Assembly (NCBI RefSeq): GCF_014161445.1
Contig: NZ_JABBXA010000013.1
Coordinates: 182,623-246,622, forward strand
Length of the DNA stretch: 64,000 nucleotides
From: Microbispora sp. H13382
GTDB lineage: Bacteria > Actinomycetota > Actinomycetes > Streptosporangiales > Streptosporangiaceae
Reading direction: 5' to 3'
Shown: positions 28,954 to 37,778 of the stretch, piece after piece
How the letters are laid out: every line of letters starts with the position of its first letter
How positions within the stretch are numbered: position 1 is the stretch's first letter
Program-made: the position numbers and the translations under genes
The notes under the pieces: generated by a model
Databases searched by the model: none
What the model was told of the DNA's origin: nothing
The model's input: the letters and a program-made list of their open reading frames with translations, nothing else

Positions 28954-29766
28954 ATGAGCCCGCTGATCACTCCTGAGGAGCTCGCCGCGATCGGCGACGC
29001 CGTGATCCTCGACGTCCGGTGGCGGCTGGGCGGCCCGCCCGGCATCGAGGCGTACCGCGAGGGCCACGTCCCCGGCGCGGTCTTCTGCGACCTCGACGCC
29101 GACCTCGCCGCCCCGCCCGGACCCGCCGGACGGCATCCGCTGCCCGCGCCCGAGGCGTTCCAGGAGGCGATGCGCCGCCTCGGGGTGTCGCAGGCCCGGC
29201 CGGTGGTCGTCTACGACGACGCCGACTCGACGGCGGCGGCCAGGGCCTGGTGGACGTTGCGCTACTTCGGTCACGGCGACGTGCGCGTCCTCGACGGCGG
29301 GCTGCGGGCCTGGACGCGGGCCGGGTTGCCGGTGACCAAGGAGGAAGGGCCCGTGCCGCCCGGCGACTTCACGGCGCGGCCGGAAGGGATGCCGGTGCTC
29401 GGCGCCGGCGAGGCCGCCGCGCTGGCGGCCGACGGCGTGCTGCTCGACGCCAGGGCGGCCGAGCGCTACCGGGGCGAGGTGGAGCCGGTGGACCCGGTCG
29501 CCGGGCACATCCCCGGCGCGGTCAGCGCCCCGACCGGTGAGAACGTCGAGCCCGGCGGGCGGTTCCACACCAGGGAGTTCCTCCGCGAGCGCTTCAACAG
29601 CCTCGGCGCGGTCGAGGGCGTGCCCGTCGGCGCGTACTGCGGGTCCGGGGTCACGGCCGCCCACGAGGTGCTCGCGCTGGAGATCGCCGGGCTGCCGGCG
29701 GCCCTGTACGTCGGCTCGTGGTCCAACTGGGTCGCCGACCCCGGCAGGCCCGTCGCGACCGGCTGA
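28954..29766 (+). CDS. Two-domain rhodanese-like sulfurtransferase
   Basis: 270 residues from ATG 28954, with GAGGAG upstream. Two tandem rhodanese domains (about 5-130 and 140-268). The first has VYDDADSTAAARAWW, with Asp where the catalytic Cys would be, so it is structural. The second has Cys229 in CGSGVTAAH, the thiosulfate/3-mercaptopyruvate sulfurtransferase loop. It moves sulfane sulfur to cyanide or other acceptors. Cytoplasmic. Confidence 0.9.
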   Translation: MSPLITPEELAAIGDAVILDVRWRLGGPPGIEAYREGHVPGAVFCDLDADLAAPPGPAGRHPLPAPEAFQEAMRRLGVSQARPVVVYDDADSTAAARAWWTLRYFGHGDVRVLDGGLRAWTRAGLPVTKEEGPVPPGDFTARPEGMPVLGAGEAAALAADGVLLDARAAERYRGEVEPVDPVAGHIPGAVSAPTGENVEPGGRFHTREFLRERFNSLGAVEGVPVGAYCGSGVTAAHEVLALEIAGLPAALYVGSWSNWVADPGRPVATG

Positions 29767-29800
29767 CGGGGCGTCACGCGGTGGTCCCGGCGGGCGAGCG

Positions 29801-30781
29801 TCAGGACCTGTGGGCGGGAGCCGCACCGACCCAACGGCGATAGGCGTCCATGTCGACGTTGCCGCCGCACACGACGGTGACCACGTGCCGGCCGGCGAAG
29901 CGGTCGCGATCCTCGAGGATCGCCGCGATGCCGAGCGCGGCCGACGGTTCGACGACGAGGCCGGCGTGGTCGAGGAGCATCCGCATGCCGGCGATGATCG
30001 ACGCCTCCCGGACCAGGACGCAGTCGTCGGCGACCACGAGGAGGTCGTCCAGGACGGCCGGGATGGGGCGCCGACCGGCGACGCCGTCGGCGATGGTGTC
30101 GGCCGAATCTGTGGTGACGACGCGCCGTCGGCGCCACGAGTGTGTCATCGCCGGTGCGCCCAGCGGCTGGACGCAGATCACCTCGACTTCGGGCGCCGAG
30201 GACTTCACCACATGACCCACACCGGTGGCCAGCGCCCCGCCGCCGAGAGCGATCAGGACGGCGTCGAACGAGGGCACGGTGTTCACCAGCTCCAGGCCGA
30301 TGGTCGCCGCGCCTTCGCAGGTCTCGATGTCCAGGCTGTCTTCGACCAGGCGGATGCCGTCGTACCGCGCGACGTCCGCCGCCCGCTCGCGAGCCATGTC
30401 GAAGTCGCCGTCCACCAGCTCCAGCCTGGCGTCCAGCGCGCGGATCCGATCAAGCTTGGCCGCGGGCGCGAAGCGGGATGCCACGACGGTGACGTCGAGC
30501 CCCCGGCCGCGACCGGACCAGGCGAGGGCCTGACCGAGGTTGCCCGCGCTGGCGCACACCGCGGCCCGCGAGCCGTTCCCCGCGAGCAGGCTCGCGACCA
30601 CCTCGGTGCCTCGGGCCTTGAAGCTGCGCACCGGGTTCGCCGTTTCGAGCTTGACGCTCACCGCGCACCCGAGGGCGGGCTCCAGCGCCTCGCAGCGGTA
30701 GAGCGGAGTGTCGAGGAAAACCGGGTCGATCACATGGCGAGCCGCCCGGATCCGAGCGGTGTCGAGGCGCGTCTCCTGCAC
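29801..30781 (-). CDS. PLP-dependent fold-type II lyase (threonine/serine dehydratase-like)
   Basis: 326 residues from GTG 30781. Lys55 in VRSFKARG forms the PLP aldimine; LGGGALATGV is the phosphate loop, and CGGNVD replaces the usual SGGN. It resembles threonine dehydratase, serine racemase and 3-hydroxyaspartate ammonia-lyase; sequence alone does not tell these apart. No ACT regulatory domain is present, so it is the catabolic/short form. TACGCT lies 8 nt upstream of the GTG, so the transcript may be leaderless. Confidence 0.85.
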   Translation of the reverse strand: MQETRLDTARIRAARHVIDPVFLDTPLYRCEALEPALGCAVSVKLETANPVRSFKARGTEVVASLLAGNGSRAAVCASAGNLGQALAWSGRGRGLDVTVVASRFAPAAKLDRIRALDARLELVDGDFDMARERAADVARYDGIRLVEDSLDIETCEGAATIGLELVNTVPSFDAVLIALGGGALATGVGHVVKSSAPEVEVICVQPLGAPAMTHSWRRRRVVTTDSADTIADGVAGRRPIPAVLDDLLVVADDCVLVREASIIAGMRMLLDHAGLVVEPSAALGIAAILEDRDRFAGRHVVTVVCGGNVDMDAYRRWVGAAPAHRS

Positions 30782-30906
30782 GGCACAGCAGCGTAGCCCC
30801 GCCGGCGCTGCTCGGTCCGGGGTGAACGCCCGGCGTGGGCTCGTCGGTGGGCCGGCACCGGCGGAGAGGGCATGCCGTGCCGTGACCGAGATGGGACACG
30901 AGGGGG

Positions 30907-33459
30907 TCAGCCGGTGCCGAAGGGCGCGTCGCCGGCTCCGAAGCACACGAAGCCCGGCACGGCCGTCTTCTCGGAGGCCCGGGCCAGCGCCTCGGCGGGG
31001 GAGCGGCCCTCGGCCAGCAGCGTGTGGAAGATCGTCATGAGCGCCAGAGCCTCGTCGTCGCGTACCGGCACCACCCCGGCCACCACGCACCCCGCCACTC
31101 CGCTGTGCGCGGCGCGGTCGAGGAAGGCCCCGGCGAGGCCCAGCGCCGCGCCGTCCACCGGGGCGTGCGCCATCCCGGCGTCGCAGGCCGACAACACGAC
31201 GAGGCGGGGGATCCGCTGCGCGGTCAGCAGGTCGTAGGCCATGAGCGGCCCGTCGTCCAGCGTGATCCGCGACAGCATGGGCCCGCGCGGGGTGAACATC
31301 CCGTGGGCGGCGACGTGGAGCACGTCGGCCAGCTCCAGCGCGCGGAGCACCTCCGCCCTGGTGGCGCCGACGCGCCGTGCCCGCGCGTGCGCGGCGGCGA
31401 CCATGTCGGCCTCGGCGGCGGCGTGGTCGAGCCCCGGTCCCGCGACCGACAGCACCAGAGGGGCCCCGGCCGGCCCGGGGCGCGGAGCGAGCCATCCGGC
31501 GGCGTCGGCCGCCACCGACACCGGCCGCCCGCGCAGCGAGGGAAGCAGCGGCCAGGGCAGCGTGCACAGCGCTCCGGTGGGCACGACCGTCACCCGCCCG
31601 CCGGGCGGGCTCCCCGCGCGGGTGAGCGTGCCGGGACCGGACAGGAGAACGCGGTCGAGCGCGGACAGCTCGTGGGCGACCGCGTCGCCGGCCGCTCCTC
31701 GAGGGGCGTCCGCGTCGCCCGGGGTGTCGCGCAGATTGCGGCGGCGCAGGCCGTACCGGATCCGCACGGTCGCCTCCACCGCGGCCTGGTAGGAGCCGAG
31801 CGCGCGCAGCGCACAGCCTTGCGGGCCGGCCGTGACGGCGAACAGGTCGTCGCCGCGCCGCACCAGCTCCACCAGGATCCCCGCCCCGGCGGGCGGGGCG
31901 CCGGGCGTCCGGAACACGGGAGCCGTCGCGCCGCGCACGACCGCCCGGCATCGCTCGGCCCATTCGAGCACCGTCCGGGCGTCTCCCGTCCGTCCGGCCC
32001 GGTCGAGGGCGATCTCCCGGCCGAGCTCGGCGAGGTCCTCGGCCGGCCGTGCCGCGTGCACCCGCAGTTCCGCGTCCCGCGCTGTGTCCCCCGCTGTGCC
32101 CCCCGTCGCGTCCAGCGCTGTGTCCCCCGCCGTGCCGTGGTCACGCGTCCCGGCGTCGTGCACGGCCTCGATGCCCCGTGCCGCGGCCGCCAGGGCCCGG
32201 TCGAGGTCCCCGTCCAGGCGGTGCCGCATCGCCGCCGCGTGCCAGCGTACGAGGGGGCGCGTGGCGCCGGCCGCGACGAGGTCGAGCTGGGCGCGGGCAC
32301 GTGTGATCACGCCCAGACGTACGGCGGCAGCGGCGGCGGTGAGCCGCAGGGCCGCCGAGGCCCCCGGCCAGCCGCACGTCGCGAGGTCGTCGGCGCAGGT
32401 GATCAGTTCGGTGACCAGGCCGGGGAGGCCCTCGCGTGCGCCGGGACCGGCCGGCGAGGCGGTCGCCGTGGTCCGCGCGAGGCGGGCTCGCAGGACGACC
32501 TCCCTGGCGAGGGGCAGCCAGGCCGTCCTGCCCTGCGCGTCCAGCTCGGCCAGCGCGGTGCGCGCCGTCGTCTCGGCCAGCGTGGCGTCCCCGGCGAGGA
32601 GCGCGGCCTGGGCGAGCAGCAGCCGCGCACCGGGGACCGCCGCCTGCGCCCCGGCCGCGACCAGCTCCGGAACGGCCTGTTCGAGCAGCGTGCGCGCCTC
32701 GCCGGGCAGCCGCGCCGCCACCAGCGCCTCGGCGAAGTCCGTGCGCATCGCGGCGAGCCGTTCCGGGTAGCCGAACAGCGTGGCCTCGGCCGCCCGGTAC
32801 CGCCTGAAGGCGGCGGCGACGTCGCCGCGCCGCGCGGACACGAAGGGCAGGTTGCCCTCCGCCAGCATCGCGACGTGGTCCAGCCCCGCCGACCTCGCGA
32901 CCCGGGCGCATTCGGCCAGGTCGGCCTCGGCCTCGCCGTACCGTTCGAGGTAGGCGTGGGCGAGGCCGCGGTTCAGCAGCCCGCCCGCCCGGAAGCGGGG
33001 ATCGTCGTCCAGCAGGCCGACCGCCCGGTCGCAGTGCCGCACGGCCTCCTCGTGCCGTCCCAGCAGGATCAGGGCGACCGACCGCTGCACGCCGAGCCTG
33101 GCCAGGTCCGTTCCCACGAGATCCCGCTCGGCGAGGTCGGCGAGGCGCAGCCCGCCCTCGGGGTCGCCGAGCTGGGCCCGGACCGTGACGAGCGACATCC
33201 GGGCCTGCGCCACGCGGCGCGGGAACCCGTGCCCCGCCGCGATAGCCTCCTCCAGCCGCTCCCCGGCGAGTTCGAGGTCGCCCAGTTCGCGGGCCGCGAG
33301 CGCCGCCGCGCGCAGCGCCACCGAGACCGCCTCGCCGTACGCGTCCGCGGGTCCCGGCCGCCCGGTCAGGTCCAGTACGGCTCTCGCCTCCGCGAGTGCC
33401 AGCCGGGGGTCGGTCCCGGACAGCCGCACGGCGGCCTCGGCTCTGTCCAACGGGGTCAT
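30907..33459 (-). CDS. TPR-CHAT domain (caspase-like) protein
   Basis: 850 residues from ATG 33459. About 1-480 is a run of TPR-like helices (Ala/Leu/Arg rich, with AYGEAVSVALRAAALAARELGDLELAGERL-type repeats). The C-terminal CHAT domain (about 560-845) has the caspase-like dyad His719 in LHVAAHG and Cys759 in VLSACDAG, and a distal TIFHTLLAEGRSPAEALARA helix. Such proteins are protease-like and cleave after activation by a sensor. It is the last gene of an operon with an S8 protease and an ECF sigma factor; the 4-nt ATGA overlap with the gene before it couples translation. Confidence 0.9.
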   Translation of the reverse strand: MTPLDRAEAAVRLSGTDPRLALAEARAVLDLTGRPGPADAYGEAVSVALRAAALAARELGDLELAGERLEEAIAAGHGFPRRVAQARMSLVTVRAQLGDPEGGLRLADLAERDLVGTDLARLGVQRSVALILLGRHEEAVRHCDRAVGLLDDDPRFRAGGLLNRGLAHAYLERYGEAEADLAECARVARSAGLDHVAMLAEGNLPFVSARRGDVAAAFRRYRAAEATLFGYPERLAAMRTDFAEALVAARLPGEARTLLEQAVPELVAAGAQAAVPGARLLLAQAALLAGDATLAETTARTALAELDAQGRTAWLPLAREVVLRARLARTTATASPAGPGAREGLPGLVTELITCADDLATCGWPGASAALRLTAAAAAVRLGVITRARAQLDLVAAGATRPLVRWHAAAMRHRLDGDLDRALAAAARGIEAVHDAGTRDHGTAGDTALDATGGTAGDTARDAELRVHAARPAEDLAELGREIALDRAGRTGDARTVLEWAERCRAVVRGATAPVFRTPGAPPAGAGILVELVRRGDDLFAVTAGPQGCALRALGSYQAAVEATVRIRYGLRRRNLRDTPGDADAPRGAAGDAVAHELSALDRVLLSGPGTLTRAGSPPGGRVTVVPTGALCTLPWPLLPSLRGRPVSVAADAAGWLAPRPGPAGAPLVLSVAGPGLDHAAAEADMVAAAHARARRVGATRAEVLRALELADVLHVAAHGMFTPRGPMLSRITLDDGPLMAYDLLTAQRIPRLVVLSACDAGMAHAPVDGAALGLAGAFLDRAAHSGVAGCVVAGVVPVRDDEALALMTIFHTLLAEGRSPAEALARASEKTAVPGFVCFGAGDAPFGTG

Positions 33460-33908
33460 GAGCGAACGTGGATCCAGCGGGTGAAGACGGGTGCATGGCC
33501 GGGCCGGTGGCAGACCACGCTGACCCATCCCGGCGGCAGGCCGGCCACCGCGAAGTGACCGCTGCCGGAGGGCACGCGGACCTTGCCGATGTGCGGGGTG
33601 CGCACCTCGATCCTGGTGTCCGGACCGGGGGCGGGGGACACCTGACCGGCCACTTCCATCCGCCCGCCGCTCACGGTCGTCTCGACGTCGATGACCAGGC
33701 CGTCCGCGCTGAACCTGCGGACACCGGACTGCGCCGTCCCGTCCGCGGAGCGGGCCCCCGGCGGCACGGCGACGTCGACCGGCGCGGCGGGCACACCCCC
33801 GGGCACCCGCAGGCCGAAGACCGCCCGGGCGGCGGCCGACACGCCTTCGGGCACCGGATCGGCGCCCGCTCCCATGCGCAGGGCGGCCAGCAGGTATTCC
33901 TCCCTCAT
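33456..33908 (-). CDS. Small protein of the CHAT operon, beta-rich C-terminus
   Basis: 150 residues, start ATG 33908. An N-terminal helical stretch (REEYLLAALRMGAGADPVPEG) resembles the sigma-factor-bound tails of some regulators. The C-terminal half is a small beta domain (RMEVAGQVSPAPGPDTRIEV, GSGHFAVAGLPPGWVSVV), reminiscent of a carboxypeptidase-regulatory or Ig-like fold. It is neither a clear FecR-type anti-sigma factor nor a transmembrane protein. It overlaps both neighbours by ATGA. A partner for the sigma factor or the CHAT protein is a reasonable guess. Confidence 0.75.
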   Translation of the reverse strand: MREEYLLAALRMGAGADPVPEGVSAAARAVFGLRVPGGVPAAPVDVAVPPGARSADGTAQSGVRRFSADGLVIDVETTVSGGRMEVAGQVSPAPGPDTRIEVRTPHIGKVRVPSGSGHFAVAGLPPGWVSVVCHRPGHAPVFTRWIHVRS

Positions 33909-34429
33909 CGGGCCTCCTCCTCGACGAGGGCGCGCAGGCGGGCCATGCAGCGGGCCCGGGTGGGGCCGATGCTGCCGACCGGCAGGTCGAGCCGGACCGC
34001 TATCTGGGCGTACCTCGCCTCGGGGTGGAGCACGTAGAGGCGGATGAGCGACCGGCACGGCTCTCCGAGCAGGTCGAGTCTGCGCCACACCTGCCTGCCG
34101 AAGTCGGCGTCCACCACCGCAGCCGTCGGATCGGGGAGCGCCGTGTCCGGCACGTCCAGGTCGGCGGCGACCTCCCCGCGGGCCCTGCGGCTGAGCCGGG
34201 CCGCCTCGCGCCGTGTCGTGGTGACGAGCCACGCGCCGATACGTCCGGGGTCGCGGATCGCGTCCGCGTTCTCCACGAGCCGGAGCCAGGCGCCCTGCAC
34301 GGCGTCGGCGGCGTCGGCGGCGCTCAGCCCGAACGCCCGGGCGACCGCCCACATCCTGCCGTCGAACCGGGCGACCAGGTCCTCCCAGGCGGCCTGGTCG
34401 ATGGTGGCGAACGAGTTGTCTGTCGGCAT
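33905..34429 (-). CDS. ECF-type RNA polymerase sigma factor
   Basis: 174 residues from ATG 34429. Region 2 has VARFDGRMWAVARAFGLSAADAADAVQGAWLRL, and region 4 ends with YAQIAVRLDLPVGSIGPTRARCMARLRALV. No region 3 and no N-terminal extension, as in ECF factors. It is the second gene of the S8-ECF-CHAT operon; no transmembrane anti-sigma factor is present, so control must be different, perhaps by the small protein that overlaps its stop. Confidence 0.88.
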   Translation of the reverse strand: MPTDNSFATIDQAAWEDLVARFDGRMWAVARAFGLSAADAADAVQGAWLRLVENADAIRDPGRIGAWLVTTTRREAARLSRRARGEVAADLDVPDTALPDPTAAVVDADFGRQVWRRLDLLGEPCRSLIRLYVLHPEARYAQIAVRLDLPVGSIGPTRARCMARLRALVEEEAR

Positions 34430-34473
34430 ACGTCACTCTGCGCACTCGGGGGGATTCTGTTCGTGACGGCACC

Positions 34474-35493
34474 TTATCGATCCCCGCCCGCCACGACCAC
34501 CCCGAGATCCGCGATGCGCCGCCCGCCGCCGAGCAGGCGGCGTACGGCCCGGTCCGGCGGCGCCTCCCGGCACAGGCGGGCGAGCGCGCCCGTGACGAGG
34601 GCGGCGGCGAACGACGTGCCGCTCCAGGTCGCGTAGCCGCGGAAGTCCCCGTATTCGAGGAAACTGCTGGTCAGGCCGACACCCGGCGCCCAGACGTCCA
34701 CCCACGGGCCGTACGCGGAGAACTCCGCCCTGGCGTCCCCGTCGAGCGCGCCGACCGCGACGACGCCCGGCAGGGCCGCCGGCCAGAAGGGACGCGGCGA
34801 CGCCGTGTTGCCCGCGCACGCGACGACGGCGGGAAAATCCACGAGCGCCTCGGCCAGCCCGAGAGGCGGCGCGTCGTCGAAGGTGTGCCCGCCGAAGGAG
34901 AGGTTCACGACGTCGGCGCGCGCGCCGCGCAGCGTGGCGAGCGCGCGCAGCAGCGCCGCCTCGTCGCTCACGCCGTCGCTGTCGAGGAGGCGCAGGGCGC
35001 GCAGCCGGACGCCGGGCGCCTGCCGCAGGATCAGCCCGGCCACGAACGTCCCGTGCCCGGCCTGCCGGTCGCGCGCGCCGTCGCCGTCCGCGTCGGGTGT
35101 CTCGGCGATGTCGTCGCTGTACCACCGGGCGAGCCACGGATGCGGCGCCAGTCCGGTGTCGAGGACGGCCACGGTGACGTCGCACTGCTCGCCCGGCGCG
35201 TACGGCGGCGGCGCCGCGGGCGCGGGCGGCCCGCCGGGTCCGCCGAAGAACAGCGGCTGGCCGGTGAGCAGGTGATTGGGGGAGGCCGGATGCCCGCGGT
35301 CGCGGAGCACGGCCGTCAGGTCGATCACGTCGGTGCCCGGCGGCAGCCGTACGCGGTGGACGCGGCCGGCTCCGGGGAGGGGCTCGGCGGCCAGGGCCCA
35401 CCGGGCGACGGCCGCGGGAGAGGAGGTCAGGAGTTCGTCCGGCCGGATGAGGACGGGCCGTCCTGGGAGGGGTTCGACGAGGAGGCTGCGCAT
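34474..35493 (-). CDS. Subtilisin-like S8 serine protease, cytosolic
   Basis: 339 residues. The catalytic triad is intact: Asp112 in AVLDTGL, His147 in AGHGTFVAG, Ser294 in SGTSFAAA. There is no signal peptide, no transmembrane helix and no separate pro-domain of normal length; the first 100 residues (LIRPDELLTSS through GGPGGPPAPAAPP) replace it. It should act inside the cell. First gene of the four-gene operon that ends with the CHAT protein; its ribosome binding site is within a perfect hairpin. Confidence 0.9.
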   Translation of the reverse strand: MRSLLVEPLPGRPVLIRPDELLTSSPAAVARWALAAEPLPGAGRVHRVRLPPGTDVIDLTAVLRDRGHPASPNHLLTGQPLFFGGPGGPPAPAAPPPYAPGEQCDVTVAVLDTGLAPHPWLARWYSDDIAETPDADGDGARDRQAGHGTFVAGLILRQAPGVRLRALRLLDSDGVSDEAALLRALATLRGARADVVNLSFGGHTFDDAPPLGLAEALVDFPAVVACAGNTASPRPFWPAALPGVVAVGALDGDARAEFSAYGPWVDVWAPGVGLTSSFLEYGDFRGYATWSGTSFAAALVTGALARLCREAPPDRAVRRLLGGGRRIADLGVVVAGGDR

Positions 35494-35500
35494 GGGGGAG

Positions 35501-35525
35501 GCCTTCCGTGACGGTTACGGAAGGC
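35501..35525 (-). promoter_or_regulatory. Hairpin over the S8 protease ribosome binding site
   Basis: GCCTTCCGT and ACGGAAGGC are a perfect 9-bp inverted repeat with a 7-nt loop. In the minus-strand mRNA the GGAAGG arm ends 8 nt before the ATG at 35493, so the stem would hide the ribosome binding site. Just upstream, 35534-35562 is a second, imperfect inverted repeat (CGATT and AATCG at its ends) near the probable promoter. Confidence 0.5.
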
Positions 35526-35685
35526 GTCCTTCCCGATTCGGTTGGTCACCAAGCGCCAATCGGTATGACCCCCCTCTGGTGCCGGACTGCGACGGACGGT
35601 AGTCTCTCCTACAGTCATCCAACCGTGATCATTCCTAGTGTGAGGCCGTTGGGGAAGGCGCACCTCATGCGAATTGGGAGGTCCG

Positions 35686-36183
35686 GTGGCTGCTGCTCGT
35701 GGCGTCCTGTACGTCCACTCGGCTCAGCCTGCGCTGTGCCCGCACATTGAGTGGGCCGTCGCAGGCGTTCTTGGCGTGCCCGTCGACCTGACGTGGACCG
35801 CCCAGCCTGCCGCGCCCGGGACCCTGCGGGCCCAGGCCGAGTGGGAGGGGCGTCCCGGCACGGCGGCGGCGATCACGTCCTCACTCATGGGCTGGCAGCG
35901 CATCCGCTTCGAGATAACCGAGGACGCCTCGCCGGGCGTCGACGGCTCCCGGCACGCCTACACGCCGACGCTCGGCGCCTTCACGGCGGTCGTCGGCGCG
36001 AACGGCGACATCATGATCCCCGAGGACCGGCTGCGCAACGTCATGCTCATGGCGGCGCAGGGACGGGTGGTCCTGGAGGAGGAGCTCGACCGCCTGCTCG
36101 GCAAGCAGTGGGACGAGGAGCTGGAGTCGTTCCGCTACGCGGGTGAAGGGGCGCCGGTCCGCTGGCTGCACGCCGCCGTCTGA
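35686..36183 (+). CDS. DUF3145 family protein
   Basis: 165 residues from GTG 35686, with GGAGG 5 nt upstream. RGVLYVHSAQPALCPHIEWAV at the start is the signature of DUF3145, followed by the beta-rich body and the C-terminal EEELDRLLGKQWDEELESFR. Highly conserved and confined to actinobacteria; function unknown. No signal peptide. It is divergent from the S8 operon with about 190 bp between the start codons. Confidence 0.9.
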   Translation: MAAARGVLYVHSAQPALCPHIEWAVAGVLGVPVDLTWTAQPAAPGTLRAQAEWEGRPGTAAAITSSLMGWQRIRFEITEDASPGVDGSRHAYTPTLGAFTAVVGANGDIMIPEDRLRNVMLMAAQGRVVLEEELDRLLGKQWDEELESFRYAGEGAPVRWLHAAV

Positions 36184-36331
36184 TCCGGTTCCGCGGCGAC
36201 TGTTTTGCGCGGATCGTGATAACAAGTCACCCTTGCGCCTTGTGAAAACCGCATAGAAAGCCGCCTTTTTCGCAGATATACCGGGACTCATCCACGTCCG
36301 CACCCCCCGACGCGGACCCGAGGAGGAGTCC

Positions 36332-37087
36332 ATGAGCGTTCTTGCCCGGCGCCTGGCGATCGGCGTGGCGGCGGTGGCGCTGCTGGCCGGCACGGCGGCG
36401 CCCGCCCAGGCGACGGCCGCCTACGACTACCATCCGAGCGACGCCGACTGGGCCGGCTGCCCGCGGCTTCCGGCCGGCGCCGCTCCCGACACCTGGAGCT
36501 GCATCTTCATCATCACCGTCGGTGGTTCGATCAAGCTCGGCTCGATCACCCAGGACATCAGCCAGCCGCTGCGGATCACCGTGGCGCAGGGCAGACTCGC
36601 CGACGGCAGCACGGCGGCGGCGTTCGGCAGCGTCGTGGGCGGCCGGATGAAGGTGCCCGGCGGCCTCATCGGCAAGCCGTTCGAGGTGCCCAAGCTCACC
36701 GACGTGTACGTGGAGACCCAGGGCACCGGGAAGGTCGAGGCCGGCCCGGTCTTCCCGACCAACGTCGGCATCAAGATCCGCATGATCCACTCGCTGCTCG
36801 GCAAGAAGTGCTACATCGGGACCGACGCCGCCCCGATCACGCTGAACCCCGAGATCACCTCGCTGGACCTGACGTCCATCGACGACACGCCGGTCTTCAG
36901 GGCCACGGCCACCGACACGACGTTCGCCGTGCCGAAGGCGTCGGGCTGCGGCCTCGACTGGGGCCTGGTCAACACGGCCGTGAACCTGCGGGCCGGGCTG
37001 CCCTCGCCCAGCGGCAAGAACGCCGCCGACTTCCAGTGGTTCGTCCGCGGCAAGTCCTACCTGGAGCTTCCCGAGCTCACGTCCTGA
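36332..37087 (+). CDS. Secreted protein, unknown
   Basis: 251 residues. A clear signal peptide (about 1-29, RRLAIGVAAVALLAG then AQATA) is followed by a mature domain with conserved cysteines (AGCPRL, WSCIFI, KKCYIG, SGCGLDW), which may form two disulfides. The body is beta-rich, with SITQDISQPLRITVAQG and GKVEAGPVFPTNVG. No enzyme motif. A GC-rich inverted repeat follows its stop. Preceded by an AT-rich 150-bp interval (unusual here) that must hold its promoter. Confidence 0.8.
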   Translation: MSVLARRLAIGVAAVALLAGTAAPAQATAAYDYHPSDADWAGCPRLPAGAAPDTWSCIFIITVGGSIKLGSITQDISQPLRITVAQGRLADGSTAAAFGSVVGGRMKVPGGLIGKPFEVPKLTDVYVETQGTGKVEAGPVFPTNVGIKIRMIHSLLGKKCYIGTDAAPITLNPEITSLDLTSIDDTPVFRATATDTTFAVPKASGCGLDWGLVNTAVNLRAGLPSPSGKNAADFQWFVRGKSYLELPELTS

Positions 37088-37093
37088 CCTCGC

Positions 37094-37137
37094 CCGGTCC
37101 GCCCGGCCCGTGTCGTCGTACGGACCGGGCGGACCGG
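37094..37137. terminator. Bidirectional hairpin between convergent genes
   Basis: CCGGTCCGCCCGG and CCGGGCGGACCGG are a perfect 13-bp stem with an 18-nt loop, directly after the secreted-protein stop and before the stop of the decayed reductase gene at 37139. Confidence 0.7.
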
Positions 37138-37138
37138 A

Positions 37139-37778
37139 TCAGGCGAGCCCGTCCAGCAGGACGATGTCCCCGAGGGACAGGCGCAGCAGGGCCGCGGCCA
37201 TGTTCTCCTCCAGGTGGGTGAGCGAGGAGGTGCCGGGAATGGCCAGGGTGACCGGGGAACGGCCGAGCAGCCAGGCGAGCGCCACCTGCGCGCGGGTCGC
37301 GCCGTACCGACCGGCGACCTCGTCGAGCACGGCCAGCCACTCGGCCGAGGGGGCCATGCCGGGCGGGGCCTGCGACAGATCCAGGCCGGGCCGGAGCATG
37401 CCGGCGGCGAGCGGGAAGTAGGCGGCGAACGCGATGCCGGCGGCCTCGCACGCGGCCAGGACGTCCGCGCCCGACCGGTCGAACAGGTGGAAACGGTTCT
37501 GCACCGCCGCCACGGGCGCGATCGCGCGCGCCTCGGCCAGTTGTTCCGTTGTCACGCCGCTGAGCCCGAGCGCGCGGATCAGCCCGCGTTCGTGGAGCCC
37601 GGCCAGCGCCCGGAAGGACTCGGCGAAGGGCACCTCACCGGGAAACAGCAGTCCGTCGCCGCCCACCCGCGGGTAGACGAGGTCGAGCCGGGCCCGGCCG
37701 AGCCGGACCCAGCCGCCGGACGGCCAGGCCGTCCGCGAGCCGCAGGACGTCGCCGGTGGAACCGGTGGAAACGGTCAT
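37139..37778 (-). pseudogene. Aldo/keto reductase, internally deleted and frameshifted
   Basis: The first 20 or so residues (TVSTGSTGDVLRLADGLAVR, then RLG) are the start of an aldo/keto reductase from ATG 37778. In another frame a C-terminal two-thirds continues, from about LDLVYPRVGGDGLLFPGE through the AQVALAWLLGRSP and SLTHLEENMAA segments to the stop at 37139. The region between, with the catalytic Tyr and Lys, is missing, so the enzyme cannot work. Normal members have 270-290 residues. The 640-bp span is not a multiple of three. Confidence 0.7.
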
